Of a stretch of DNA of 44,596 bases, positions 31,520 to 40,086 are shown piece by piece. The DNA comes from a virus. Location of the stretch: positions 1-44,596 of the IMG/VR virus record IMGVR_UViG_3300034198_030863; one strand, written 5' to 3'. Made by a program: the position numbers and the translations under genes. The number at the start of each line of letters is the position of its first letter. The stretch's first letter is position 1. The notes under the pieces were generated by a model. It saw nothing but the letters and a program-made list of their open reading frames with translations, searched no databases and was not told the origin of the DNA.

Positions 31520-33271
31520 ATGGCAGGAAGTTATAACCCACTAAATAATAGAAGTGAGATTGGATATGTATCCTCAGCAGTAGAAAACAAGGGATTGTTT
31601 AATAGGCTTCTTAGAAGTCTATCGAATTTTGGGATGAAATATGATGATATGTTGATGCGTAATACAGTCGGGGTCGGGATAAATGAGGATCCTTATTCGC
31701 AAAAGGGCAATTCAATGCTGGATTTTTTCTCACAACGCGCAGTTGCTTCAGTTTTGAATAGAAAATCAATACCTTACTTAGATAGATCCTATGCAGACAA
31801 GAGAAGAATTCTTAGAGAATACTCTATAAAAGATGAGTTAAGAGATTTTGTTTCGAGAATATCGGATGAATCTATTATTTATAGCGAAGGTGATTTTTGC
31901 TCAGTCAAGCCACTATCAAATGATTACTCACAAGATATTCGTGATAAATATTCAGAATATTTTGAGATAATTTATAATCGTTATGGATTTGGAGATAATA
32001 TTACTGCTTGGAATATGATGAAAGATTTTCTCATTGATGGATATGTGGCGATTGAAATAGTTTGGGATGATAAAAAGAAAAATATAATTGGTTTTAATAG
32101 ATTAAGACCAGAAACTTTAGTGCCTGGGGGTGAACCAGCTATCGGTACAATTTGGATACAATATCCAGAAGATCCACAATTGAGAAGAATTTTCTTAGAC
32201 TCTCAAATAGTATTCATTTCATATTCTACTCAAAATGATTATTCCGAGACATCATATCTTGAGGGATTGATAAAGCCTTATAATCAATTAAAGATTATGG
32301 AGCAAACAAGAATAATGTTTAATATTGTAAATGCATCAGTTTATCAGAAGTTCACTGTGCCCATTAAAGGTTTACCAAGACAGAGAGCTGAAGAACAGGT
32401 TGCTCAATTGATTGCTGATTATTCTGAAGAAATCGAATGGGATGACACACTTGGAACAGTTACTGTCAATGGTAGAAAACATCTACCCTATAATAAACAA
32501 ATATGGTTTCCAGAAGGTGATGCTGGTACACCAAATATGACACTAGAATCACCTCAGGGTCATAATTTAAATGAAAATGATATGTTGACTTGGTTCTTCA
32601 ACATCTTAAAAAGAGCATCAAAAATACCAATGCAAAGATTTGATAAAGACGGATCTACAGGCGGTGGAACCGTTTTTGACGATGCCGCTTCTATGACAAG
32701 AGATGAGGTCACATTTGCAAATTTTGTAAATCGTTTAAGAGCTAACTACAAAGAATTAATAGTTAAACCCCTTAAACTTCAGATGTTGATGGAATTCCCT
32801 GAGTTAAGAGAGGATGAAATATTTCTTAACCAAGTTGATGTTTTATTTTATTCACATCAGTTATTCGAAGAATGGAAAAAAACAGGTATTATGGAAAAAA
32901 GAGCTGGTATACTAAGTACACTTTTAGGTATTCAAACCGCAGATGGGCAACCATATTTTCACATTGATTACCTTATCGATAAAATTATGAAATTAACACC
33001 AGAAGAGAAAGAAGAAAACCAATCTTATTGGCTTAAATCTAAGGCAGGAGGTGGATCGGCTGAGGGTGCAGAAGGTGGTGATATGGGAGCAGAAGGTGGT
33101 GATATGGGTGGTGGCGATATGGGTGCTGGTGATATGGGTGCTGAATCTGGAGCAGCACAAGGCGGTGCACAAGCCGGTGGAGCTCAGGCAGGGGCTCAGG
33201 CAGGCGGAGCACAGGCAGGTGGTGCTCAAGCAGGTGGTGAATCCGGTGGTGGGGGAGAATTTGAATTTTAA
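31520..33271 (+). CDS. 20: Portal vertex protein (T4 gp20-like)
   Basis: 583 residues, T4 gp20 has 524. Matches by order: YADKRRILREYSIKDELRDF, a stem/clip region with FNRLRPETLVPGG, EQTRIMFNIVNASVYQKFTV, then SKIPMQRFDKDGSTGGGTVF and RDEVTFANFVNRLRANYKEL, all typical of gp20. The portal is a dodecamer at one vertex through which DNA enters and leaves. The last ~70 residues are a low-complexity Gly/Ala/Gln/Met tail with GGDMGAE and GGAQAGA repeats, absent from T4 gp20 and likely disordered. The gene lies 3 nt after the HTH peptide and ends at a strong terminator. Confidence 0.92.
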   Translation: MAGSYNPLNNRSEIGYVSSAVENKGLFNRLLRSLSNFGMKYDDMLMRNTVGVGINEDPYSQKGNSMLDFFSQRAVASVLNRKSIPYLDRSYADKRRILREYSIKDELRDFVSRISDESIIYSEGDFCSVKPLSNDYSQDIRDKYSEYFEIIYNRYGFGDNITAWNMMKDFLIDGYVAIEIVWDDKKKNIIGFNRLRPETLVPGGEPAIGTIWIQYPEDPQLRRIFLDSQIVFISYSTQNDYSETSYLEGLIKPYNQLKIMEQTRIMFNIVNASVYQKFTVPIKGLPRQRAEEQVAQLIADYSEEIEWDDTLGTVTVNGRKHLPYNKQIWFPEGDAGTPNMTLESPQGHNLNENDMLTWFFNILKRASKIPMQRFDKDGSTGGGTVFDDAASMTRDEVTFANFVNRLRANYKELIVKPLKLQMLMEFPELREDEIFLNQVDVLFYSHQLFEEWKKTGIMEKRAGILSTLLGIQTADGQPYFHIDYLIDKIMKLTPEEKEENQSYWLKSKAGGGSAEGAEGGDMGAEGGDMGGGDMGAGDMGAESGAAQGGAQAGGAQAGAQAGGAQAGGAQAGGESGGGGEFEF

Positions 33272-33278
33272 TCAAAAT

Positions 33279-33311
33279 AAAAAAGGGAAAAATTAATTTT
33301 TTTCCCTTTTT
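33279..33311. terminator. Bidirectional terminator after portal
   Basis: AAAAAGGGAAAAATT / AATTTTTTTCCCTTTTT. It overlaps the last codons of the truncated endonuclease gene on the other strand. Confidence 0.8.
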
Positions 33312-33703
33312 CTTTTTTCTATTATTTCCTTTGATTTTGAAGGGTTATCAACACCCCACTTTTCAATCATGGTTTCTTTTATTTTATTTTTTATTTTTTT
33401 ACTTTGTATTGGATATTCAACTCCATGATTTTCTACCAAAGTTTCTTTTCTTTTCTTCTCGGAACATTTTCTACAAAAGTAATCACCCCAACGATTTCCA
33501 TATTTGACATAGTTTTTGAAAATAACTTCTTTAACTACACCACATTTATCACATTTACAATTTATTTTATAATGACTACCCGAAGTTAATAATTCTATTG
33601 GTATAACTAAATTTTCACCAAGAGTTACATCGTAACCAAGTTCTTCATAATATCCGAAATTTGATTCGGTTATTTTTACCAATATTTCTCTCGTTAGTAT
33701 CAT
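33293..33703 (-). CDS. Truncated homing-endonuclease-family protein (DNA-binding part only)
   Basis: 136 residues. N-terminal region with CDKCG and CRKC, then two YGV-type repeats (ENHGVEYPIQSKKIKNK, EKWGVDNPSKSKEIIEK), ending KREKN. It matches the first quarter of the full-length paralogues (for example 27065), but the Vsr core and GNAT-like tail are missing. Its stop lies in the portal terminator stem, as if a deletion fused the remnant to the terminator. Its ATG overlaps the stop of the 33700 gene (ATGA). Either a remnant or a small DNA-binding protein. Confidence 0.7.
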   Translation of the reverse strand: MILTREILVKITESNFGYYEELGYDVTLGENLVIPIELLTSGSHYKINCKCDKCGVVKEVIFKNYVKYGNRWGDYFCRKCSEKKRKETLVENHGVEYPIQSKKIKNKIKETMIEKWGVDNPSKSKEIIEKRKREKN

Positions 33704-34179
33704 TTTTTTAATGAGTAGTGATAGGATTCTGTCCCACTTATAAACTTTACATTTAGATCTATATCAAATGTAATGATTTTTTCTTCTGAGTTATATATGG
33801 GAACAAGCTCTAGCTCTAACTCATCCTTTTTCAAATTTTGTAGTGGTCTCCCAATTGCAGTATTCAATATTTTTATACCTGCCCAAAATTCACCATCCTC
33901 AAAAGATATTTCAGTTATAACGTGAGAAGCATAATATTGACTTATATCATTTCTTGTACCAGAACCTTGATAAGTTGAACCATAACGTGTATTATCTATT
34001 GAAATCGAACCGAGTCTTTGAAATTTATCTTCACCACTTACATTTTCTTCTAAAGAAAAAATTTCATTTATAAACTCATCTCTCCTTAACATTATAGCAA
34101 CTTCATTAGAATAATTTCTAATGAATTCCCACATATCTGATTCGAAATTTTCTCCGGTTTGTCTAATTTTTATTTTCAT
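33700..34179 (-). CDS. Prohead-protease-like (S80 fold) protein without visible catalytic residues
   Basis: 159 residues. It can be laid beside the protease domain at 35963: YASHVITEISFEDGEFWAGI, then KILNTAIGRPLQNL and ITFDIDLNVK correspond to RASHIIRG, EIKLLNTYWGKEAKSL and LFTYDIVADP. Where the protease has GEFDHPD and VSSRAAG, this protein has LGSISIDNT and LELVPIYN, so the catalytic His and Ser are not seen. It sits between two endonuclease-family genes on the minus strand, 1 nt after the stop of one and overlapping the other. A pseudo-protease that binds head proteins, or a passenger of the endonuclease unit, are both possible. Similarity judged by eye. Confidence 0.5.
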   Translation of the reverse strand: MKIKIRQTGENFESDMWEFIRNYSNEVAIMLRRDEFINEIFSLEENVSGEDKFQRLGSISIDNTRYGSTYQGSGTRNDISQYYASHVITEISFEDGEFWAGIKILNTAIGRPLQNLKKDELELELVPIYNSEEKIITFDIDLNVKFISGTESYHYSLKK

Positions 34180-34180
34180 T

Positions 34181-35809
34181 TTATAAATTTAATTCCCACT
34201 TAATTTTACCACAGTCCCAAATTTTTGGTATCTCTAATTTCGATTCTGATATTCCAGTTACAGATTTCTTAAAATTAGATTTGTGTACTCTCCTTTCACC
34301 TACTACATATTTATAATCCGGTTCACTTTCACTCACTTTCTCAAAATTTAACTTCTGATATAAATTTCCTCTACTCCAATCTTTGTCTGCATAACTAATT
34401 ATTCGTTTTGGTTTCAAATTATCTAAAAAAAATTTCAAAAGTTTAGAAGCCCCACCAATTATATTATGTTCCAATTTATTACAAAATCTATTCAGATTCC
34501 ACTCGTACTGAGACATTTTCTTACGACCTTCCCATTTATCAAATGTCATCAAAGAAACTAATTCTTCATTGTAAAATAAACCTAATTTGATATTTGAATT
34601 AACATGACCTTGAATGTGATTATTATTCAAAAATTCTCTAACTAATGTAATATCCTTTATTTCAACAACCTTACACTTTCTAGCGAATATTTTTTTGTTG
34701 ATTCCAATCAAACTTTTTATTTGACTTTTGATAATTTCACCCTTTTGTTTCCAATCATCCTCCCAAATATGAATCAATCTTATTCCATTTTTTTCAAAAA
34801 AATTTGATTTATTAAGATGAAAACTTTTATCTTTATATCTATCTGAATGCCAATAAATACCATTCATTTCGAACCCTAATTTTAATTCTGGTAAATAAAT
34901 GTCTATTTCTGCCCTATCTATTTTAAAATTTTGAATTATTTCACCATTGTAAATTGATTTGATATAATTAAAGAGTTTGATTTCTTGTCCAGATTGATTC
35001 TTACCTATTGGGTTACAAACGGTACATATTTCAGTGTTAGTTTCTCTTCTTTTATAGAAGAGAACTCTATTAATCGAATATTTTGAATTGCAACTATTGC
35101 AAAAAATATTATAAAATTCATTTTCTATTGATATCAATTTATCAATTTTTTCAAAGGATTTTTTTGATAGTGTATTTTTTAATGAGGTTTTTATTTTATC
35201 AATTACAAATTCATTTTTTGACGGTGCTTCACTCCCCCATTTTTCTATATTTTTTTTGATACTTTTTTCTTTGAAATAAACTGATTGAAATAAATAATCA
35301 CATCCATATTTTACTCTATTGGAGTTAATTTGATTTTTTTTGAAATCATCTGACCTGAATATATAATCTACACCATTATTTCTTATTGATGTTTTAACCT
35401 TTTTAATCTCAATTGAATTTAATTGTGACACATTTTCAACACCCCATTTTATTTTATTAGTTTCAATTCTTTTTCTATTTACTTCTTCTTTATCTAATTT
35501 AGAAAAACTCTCTTTTATTTTTTCTTTTACTTTTTCTGACTGTGAAATAAATTCAACGCCAAACTTTTCTAAATTAGTCTTTTTAGTTTTTTCTTTGGTA
35601 GATTCTAACTGAAAAACATTTTCGACTCCATACTTCTCTAAGTTATTCTTTTTTAGTTTACATTTTCTACATAAATATTCACCATCTATATATCCATAAG
35701 AAGTATAGAGTTTGAACTCTAAGCTCTTTTCTATCTCACAAATATCACACTTCACCTCAATTTCTTTTTTACTCCACTTTCCTAAACCACCTATATCACT
35801 TAGAATCAT
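34181..35809 (-). CDS. Free-standing homing endonuclease, Vsr-like core with YGV repeats
   Basis: 542 residues. CxxC pairs near the start (CDICE, CRKC). About six repeats follow (LEKYGVENVFQLESTKEK, LEKFGVEFISQSEKVKEK, and so on, residues ~45-205), then a second Cys region (CNSC, CTVC). The core at ~298-352 has EIDIYLPELKLGFEMNGIYW, a His, and HIWEDDW. The C-terminal GNAT-like part has NHIQGHVNSNIKLGLFYNEE and LYQKLNFEKV. It lies between portal and protease genes on the opposite strand and leads a three-gene minus-strand unit (this, the 33700 gene and the truncated paralogue). Confidence 0.75.
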   Translation of the reverse strand: MILSDIGGLGKWSKKEIEVKCDICEIEKSLEFKLYTSYGYIDGEYLCRKCKLKKNNLEKYGVENVFQLESTKEKTKKTNLEKFGVEFISQSEKVKEKIKESFSKLDKEEVNRKRIETNKIKWGVENVSQLNSIEIKKVKTSIRNNGVDYIFRSDDFKKNQINSNRVKYGCDYLFQSVYFKEKSIKKNIEKWGSEAPSKNEFVIDKIKTSLKNTLSKKSFEKIDKLISIENEFYNIFCNSCNSKYSINRVLFYKRRETNTEICTVCNPIGKNQSGQEIKLFNYIKSIYNGEIIQNFKIDRAEIDIYLPELKLGFEMNGIYWHSDRYKDKSFHLNKSNFFEKNGIRLIHIWEDDWKQKGEIIKSQIKSLIGINKKIFARKCKVVEIKDITLVREFLNNNHIQGHVNSNIKLGLFYNEELVSLMTFDKWEGRKKMSQYEWNLNRFCNKLEHNIIGGASKLLKFFLDNLKPKRIISYADKDWSRGNLYQKLNFEKVSESEPDYKYVVGERRVHKSNFKKSVTGISESKLEIPKIWDCGKIKWELNL

Positions 35810-35929
35810 AAGACTGAATTATTTTTATCAAATTAACCATACACTATATATAAAAATAAATCATTTGTTTCATTGGTATTTTATTTATCCATAAAAAATC
35901 CACCTTTATTTTTTTTCGGTTTTTTACAT

Positions 35930-35937
35930 TATATATA
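35930..35937 (+). promoter_or_regulatory. Candidate late promoter TATATATA box
   Basis: TATATATAC then AAATATAAAAATAA, 25 nt upstream of the protease-scaffold ATG. Confidence 0.5.
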
Positions 35938-35962
35938 CAAATATAAAAATAATTATGCCTTA

Positions 35963-38143
35963 ATGAAACCAATATTAATTGTTGAAAACAACGCAAATCC
36001 CTTAAAGGAAAACGTTAGAATTTCAGGTGGTAAGAAAGATTATGTTTTGGGTGGTATTTTCACTGAATTTGATGTAAAAAATCGAAATGAGAGAATTTAT
36101 ACTGCTTCAAAATTTCTTCCATGCCTAAATGAATTGAATGAACGTATTCAGACTATGGGTGTGGTTTATGGTGAATTCGATCATCCCGACGTCTTCGACA
36201 CATCACTATCACGTGCTTCTCACATTATTAGAGGAGCAAAATACATCAAAGAATCTAACCGTGTTGAAGGTGAGATTAAATTATTGAATACTTACTGGGG
36301 TAAAGAAGCCAAATCACTAGTTGATGATGGTTGTCCAGTATTTGTATCTTCAAGAGCTGCTGGTGTAACGGAATCAGATGGAACAGTAACACTTAAGAAG
36401 TTATTTACCTATGATATTGTTGCTGATCCTGGATTTGGATCTGCTAGAATGAAATCTATTAATGAATCCTTTGGATTTTCTAATAAATCTAACTTTAGGA
36501 TATATGAAATGTCCGACGAGTCTAAAATCAATGATCTTTTCAATATGAATAACAAAGACTATGTTACTAAGCAACAGTTGTCTGACTATTCTAAGTATTT
36601 AGTGAATGAAATCGCTTCTACGAAGAAAGCTGCACAATCAGCTCTAAAGACTGGTAACTTAAATCCAAGAAAATTAGAGCAATTACTTGAGTACTATGAA
36701 GAACTCAATAAAACTAATTCTCAAATGGTCAAATATCTTGACTACCTAGCAGAAAAAGTACAAGTAGTTGTAAATGAAAACAAATCACTTAAGACTACAA
36801 CTAAAAAACTAATTTCTCACAACGACTATTTAGCTGAGAACCTCGAAAAGGCTATTAATTATTCTGAATATGTTGCTGAAAATGTAGATAAGAATATTTC
36901 TTACACTAAATATTTGGCTGAAAACCTTGATAAGAATATTTCTTACTCTGAATATGTAGCTGAGAATGTTGATAAAAACATTGAATATTCTAACTACTTG
37001 GCAGAAAATCTTGACAAGAACATTGCTTACTCTGAATACGTAGCTGAAAACTTAGATAAGAACATTGCTTACTCTGAATATATTGCAGAAAATCTCGACA
37101 AAAACATTGCTTACTCTGAGTATATCGCAGAAAACTTGGATAAGAACATTGCTTACTCTGAGTACATCGCAGAAAATCTTGACAAGAACATTGCTTACTC
37201 TGAATATATTGCAGAAAACTTAGATTCATCAATTGCTTACTCTGAATACTTGGCTGAGCATGTTGAAGGTAACATTGCTTACTCTGAATACATCGCTGAG
37301 CACCTTGATGATAACATCGCTTATTCTGAATACCTAGCTGAGAACTTGGATAAAACAGTTTCTTATGCTGGAATGATTACTGAAAAAATGAATAGAGGTG
37401 GTAGACTATTTGAGAGTAACGCTTATGGTAGCGATATGATGCCAACTTTATCTGAAGTAGGTTTCGAGGAAATCGAAGATGAAAAATACGAAGAGGAAGA
37501 AGAGGGTGATGATGATACATATATGATGATGCAACATCCTAAGAAATCTATGTATATGGGAATGGAAAATTCTATGGACATGGAAGCTGAAGAAAGCGAA
37601 GAAGACAAAGAAGCCTATGTAGGCGAATCTGATACTGAACTATCAAAACAAATAGATAAACTTATTGAAGAAGCTAGAAAACGTAAAGTTTCTGAAACAA
37701 ATGATTTAAATTTTTTGAAGTTTTTGAATAAGTCTCAAGTGAATAGTTATTATAACTTAACAAATGAGGAACAAGAACAAGTAAAGCTTTACATAAACGA
37801 AAGAAGTTATTTTACTGGTAAAGAAGTTCTAAATTTAATTCAAGAGTCTCTTTCAGTAAAGAACGAATCACTAGAAGAAAAAATGATTAGATTGATGCCT
37901 GATAACGTTAAGACAGTTTGGTCAGAATTGAGTGATTCAAGTAAAAAATCAATCCTTTCACAAGCAAGACTCTACCCAGATTTAACAAATGAGAGCAAAA
38001 TTGAGAATTTCTGGATGACAAGAAGTTTGCTTAAAAAACAAACACCTACTAAGAAATTAGTAAGCCATACTTCCCTAATTCAAGAAGATAAATTATCTGA
38101 TAATGAAATGAAAGGAATTTTGGAAAGATTTAAAAATCTCTAA
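35963..38143 (+). CDS. Prohead protease fused to scaffold (gp21-gp22-like fusion)
   Basis: 726 residues from the ATG at 35963, after a TATATATA box. Residues ~20-180 are a T4 gp21/S80-type prohead protease: GGIFTEFDVKNRNERIYTAS, YGEFDHPD with catalytic His74, RASHIIRG, KLLNTYWGKEAKSL, VFVSSRAAG with Ser129/Ser130, and TYDIVADPGFG. From ~230 to 480 it is a long coiled coil whose core is thirteen 14-residue repeats (290-471). Next is an acidic, Met-rich segment (about 490-560). The C-terminal ~170 residues are helical with acidic patches, as in scaffold (gp22) proteins. In T4, protease and scaffold are separate genes. Here one chain would build the core of the prohead and then digest it. Neighbours (portal before, capsid after) fit the T4 order 20-21-22-23. 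Confidence 0.85.
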   Translation: MKPILIVENNANPLKENVRISGGKKDYVLGGIFTEFDVKNRNERIYTASKFLPCLNELNERIQTMGVVYGEFDHPDVFDTSLSRASHIIRGAKYIKESNRVEGEIKLLNTYWGKEAKSLVDDGCPVFVSSRAAGVTESDGTVTLKKLFTYDIVADPGFGSARMKSINESFGFSNKSNFRIYEMSDESKINDLFNMNNKDYVTKQQLSDYSKYLVNEIASTKKAAQSALKTGNLNPRKLEQLLEYYEELNKTNSQMVKYLDYLAEKVQVVVNENKSLKTTTKKLISHNDYLAENLEKAINYSEYVAENVDKNISYTKYLAENLDKNISYSEYVAENVDKNIEYSNYLAENLDKNIAYSEYVAENLDKNIAYSEYIAENLDKNIAYSEYIAENLDKNIAYSEYIAENLDKNIAYSEYIAENLDSSIAYSEYLAEHVEGNIAYSEYIAEHLDDNIAYSEYLAENLDKTVSYAGMITEKMNRGGRLFESNAYGSDMMPTLSEVGFEEIEDEKYEEEEEGDDDTYMMMQHPKKSMYMGMENSMDMEAEESEEDKEAYVGESDTELSKQIDKLIEEARKRKVSETNDLNFLKFLNKSQVNSYYNLTNEEQEQVKLYINERSYFTGKEVLNLIQESLSVKNESLEEKMIRLMPDNVKTVWSELSDSSKKSILSQARLYPDLTNESKIENFWMTRSLLKKQTPTKKLVSHTSLIQEDKLSDNEMKGILERFKNL
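36830..37375 (+). repeat. Thirteen 42-bp coding repeats (14-residue coiled-coil unit)
   Basis: Consensus (L/I/V)AENLDKNIAYSEY repeated thirteen times without gaps. Fourteen residues equal two heptads, with hydrophobic L/I/V, L, I and Tyr positions, so an extended regular coiled coil is expected. The central units (about 5-9) are the most alike, while outer units vary, suggesting expansion from the middle. Confidence 0.95.
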
Positions 38144-38186
38144 TCTATAAAAAATCCACGTTTAAAATTTATTAAATTTTTGGGGT

Positions 38187-38194
38187 TATATATA
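38187..38194 (+). promoter_or_regulatory. Candidate late promoter TATATATA box of the capsid gene
   Basis: TATATATAG then ATAAAATAAAA, 27 nt before the capsid ATG at 38222. Confidence 0.5.
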
Positions 38195-38221
38195 GATAAA
38201 ATAAAAAAAAACAAATTAATT

Positions 38222-39988
38222 ATGTCACACATTAGAATAGACAAACAAAAAGCACTTAAAAAATGGGCTCCTGTATTGGAGAACATGGGTGTTGTAAGCG
38301 AAGACAGACTTGACTGGATGTCTGAGTATGCTGAATTCCACACAATCAACGAAAACGCATACGTAAATGCAGCTAATGCTGGTATGGGTGCTGTAAGTTC
38401 ACCACAACCATCTCTTTATGCTGGTTCAAACAACTACGCTGGTGGTAGTATCGCTGCTGGTAATGCATTAAATAACTTTGGTAATATTGGATCTGGTGAT
38501 TTGGGTCAAAACCTACTTCCAGTAGCAATGAAGATCGCAGCTCAAACAATTGGTTTGGATCTAGTATCTGTAAAACCATCTCCGGGTCCGAAATTAGACC
38601 TTCTTTATATTGACTTCCAATATGATGATGTTGATACAAATCAAGGCCGTCCATTAGTTTTTAAAGTTAACTCTGGTGTTAATAACACTGCAGTAAATGC
38701 CGCTATTAGAGCGTTGAGTGGATATAGCACTAACATTTTAGAATCAGTTGGTGGTATTCAATCAGCATTGAGTTCAGGTTCTCCTTACCATGTTTATGTT
38801 TCTTTAAATGCAACTGGAAATAGTGGACTCGGTGCTATCGGTGTAGTTCAACTTTCAACTACTACAGGTTTGTCTGATAAAGAGGGTATTGCTGAATTTC
38901 TTGGTTTCTCTCGTATTGACGGTTATCCAATCTTCAGAGCGTTCAGACAAGCAAATGCTGTTGGAAATATGACACTAACTTCGCCATACGCTGCACCTTA
39001 TCAATACGAACCAAGTCTTAACACTTTCAATCCAACTGGATCAATTGCTGGTCAAATTAACTTGATTGCTGGTGTAACAGTTTCAGCTGTTGTTGAATTA
39101 GTATCAGCTTTAGAAGATCAACTTCCAGCTTTCTCTACTAACTTCACAGACAACTCTCAGAATGGTAGATATCCAATGAGCCGTTCTGAAGATGATTTAA
39201 CTTACGCTGGTGTAATCGGACCAAAGATTTCTTCGAAATCAATTGCTGTTGGTACTATCGAAGTTTCTTCAGTATTGAGAAGAACTGAAATCGAAGACAT
39301 TAAAGCTAACACAGGTATGGACATCGTTCAAAAAATGGAATCTATCCTTGTAAACGAATTGTCTCAGACAATCTCTAAACAAATCGTAGGTAAAGTATTT
39401 GAAATGGGTGATTTGAACAGAAATACTGCTCCACTTGGTGGAACTGGTTCTGGTGTTATTGCAAATCAAACAGTTTTCGACTTAGATACTATTTACGCAG
39501 TAACTGGACCTGGTGGTGAAACTACTCACGCAGTACAACGTAAACTTATCACTAAGATGGTTCACGCTTCTAACTATATCGCAACTGAAGGTCGTGTAGG
39601 TCCTGCTCAGTACGCTGTAACAAACGGAGCTTTGGCTGCATCACTTATGGACATCGCTGGTTACACTGTTAACCCAGTTAAATCTAAAATCAACGGTTCA
39701 GGTCAACTTTACCCTGTTGGACAGATTGGTGATATCCAAGTATATGTAGACCCATATATGAAGTATAACGATAACAGAATCGTTTTAGGTAGAAAGAACA
39801 ATCCTGATCAACCAGGTATTATCTTCGTACCTTACTTGATGGCTCAGTCAATCAGCCTTATTTCTGAAGCTACATTCGCACCAAGAATGTTGTTAAGAAG
39901 CCGTTATGCAGTCGCGGAAGTTGGTTGGTTCCCACAAAAACAGTATATGACTATTAAAGTGCAAGATGCTAATGGTTTCCTTAACTAA
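38222..39988 (+). CDS. 23: Major capsid protein (T4 gp23-like)
   Basis: 588 residues from the ATG at 38222, T4 gp23 has 521. The start KALKKWAPVLENMG parallels the T4 start (AELLNKWKPLLEGEG). The N-terminal ~60 residues would be a propeptide. FHTINENAY contains I-N-E, a fitting protease site (hydrophobic-x-Glu). HK97-type features: RRTEIEDIKANTGMDIVQKM (T4: ELAQDLRAVHGMDAD), ELSQTISKQIVGKVF and the C-terminal IGDIQVYVDPYMKYNDNRIV, FVPYLMAQS, PRMLLRSRYAV. It is flanked by its own TATATATA box and a strong UUCG-loop terminator, and codon use looks more uniform than in neighbours, as expected for the most abundant phage protein. Confidence 0.93.
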   Translation: MSHIRIDKQKALKKWAPVLENMGVVSEDRLDWMSEYAEFHTINENAYVNAANAGMGAVSSPQPSLYAGSNNYAGGSIAAGNALNNFGNIGSGDLGQNLLPVAMKIAAQTIGLDLVSVKPSPGPKLDLLYIDFQYDDVDTNQGRPLVFKVNSGVNNTAVNAAIRALSGYSTNILESVGGIQSALSSGSPYHVYVSLNATGNSGLGAIGVVQLSTTTGLSDKEGIAEFLGFSRIDGYPIFRAFRQANAVGNMTLTSPYAAPYQYEPSLNTFNPTGSIAGQINLIAGVTVSAVVELVSALEDQLPAFSTNFTDNSQNGRYPMSRSEDDLTYAGVIGPKISSKSIAVGTIEVSSVLRRTEIEDIKANTGMDIVQKMESILVNELSQTISKQIVGKVFEMGDLNRNTAPLGGTGSGVIANQTVFDLDTIYAVTGPGGETTHAVQRKLITKMVHASNYIATEGRVGPAQYAVTNGALAASLMDIAGYTVNPVKSKINGSGQLYPVGQIGDIQVYVDPYMKYNDNRIVLGRKNNPDQPGIIFVPYLMAQSISLISEATFAPRMLLRSRYAVAEVGWFPQKQYMTIKVQDANGFLN

Positions 39989-40010
39989 TCAGTTATATCC
40001 TATTCATATA

Positions 40011-40040
40011 AAAGAGAGAACTTCGGTTCTCTCTTTTTTT
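40011..40040 (+). terminator. Strong UUCG-tetraloop terminator after capsid gene
   Basis: AAAGAGAGAAC / TTCG / GTTCTCTCTTT followed by a T-run. UUCG loops make very stable hairpins. Confidence 0.95.
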
Positions 40041-40070
40041 TTATTCAAAGGAGCAAACATTACTTTGACA

Positions 40071-40078
40071 TATAAATA
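40071..40078 (+). promoter_or_regulatory. Candidate late promoter with exact T4 box TATAAATA
   Basis: TATAAATA, identical to the T4 late promoter core, 9 nt before the start of the endonuclease gene at 40087. The other boxes in the window are mostly TATATATA. Confidence 0.45.
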
Positions 40079-40086
40079 TAATATAA

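Noticed and set aside
32993-33296. Cys/His-rich and Val/Gln-rich frames over the portal tail
   Set aside because: Shadows of the Gly/Ala/Gln repeats in the portal gene.
36830-37375. CRISPR-like array
   Set aside because: The 42-bp units are contiguous, in frame and coding, with no spacers. The same holds for the 27-bp units at 1-208.
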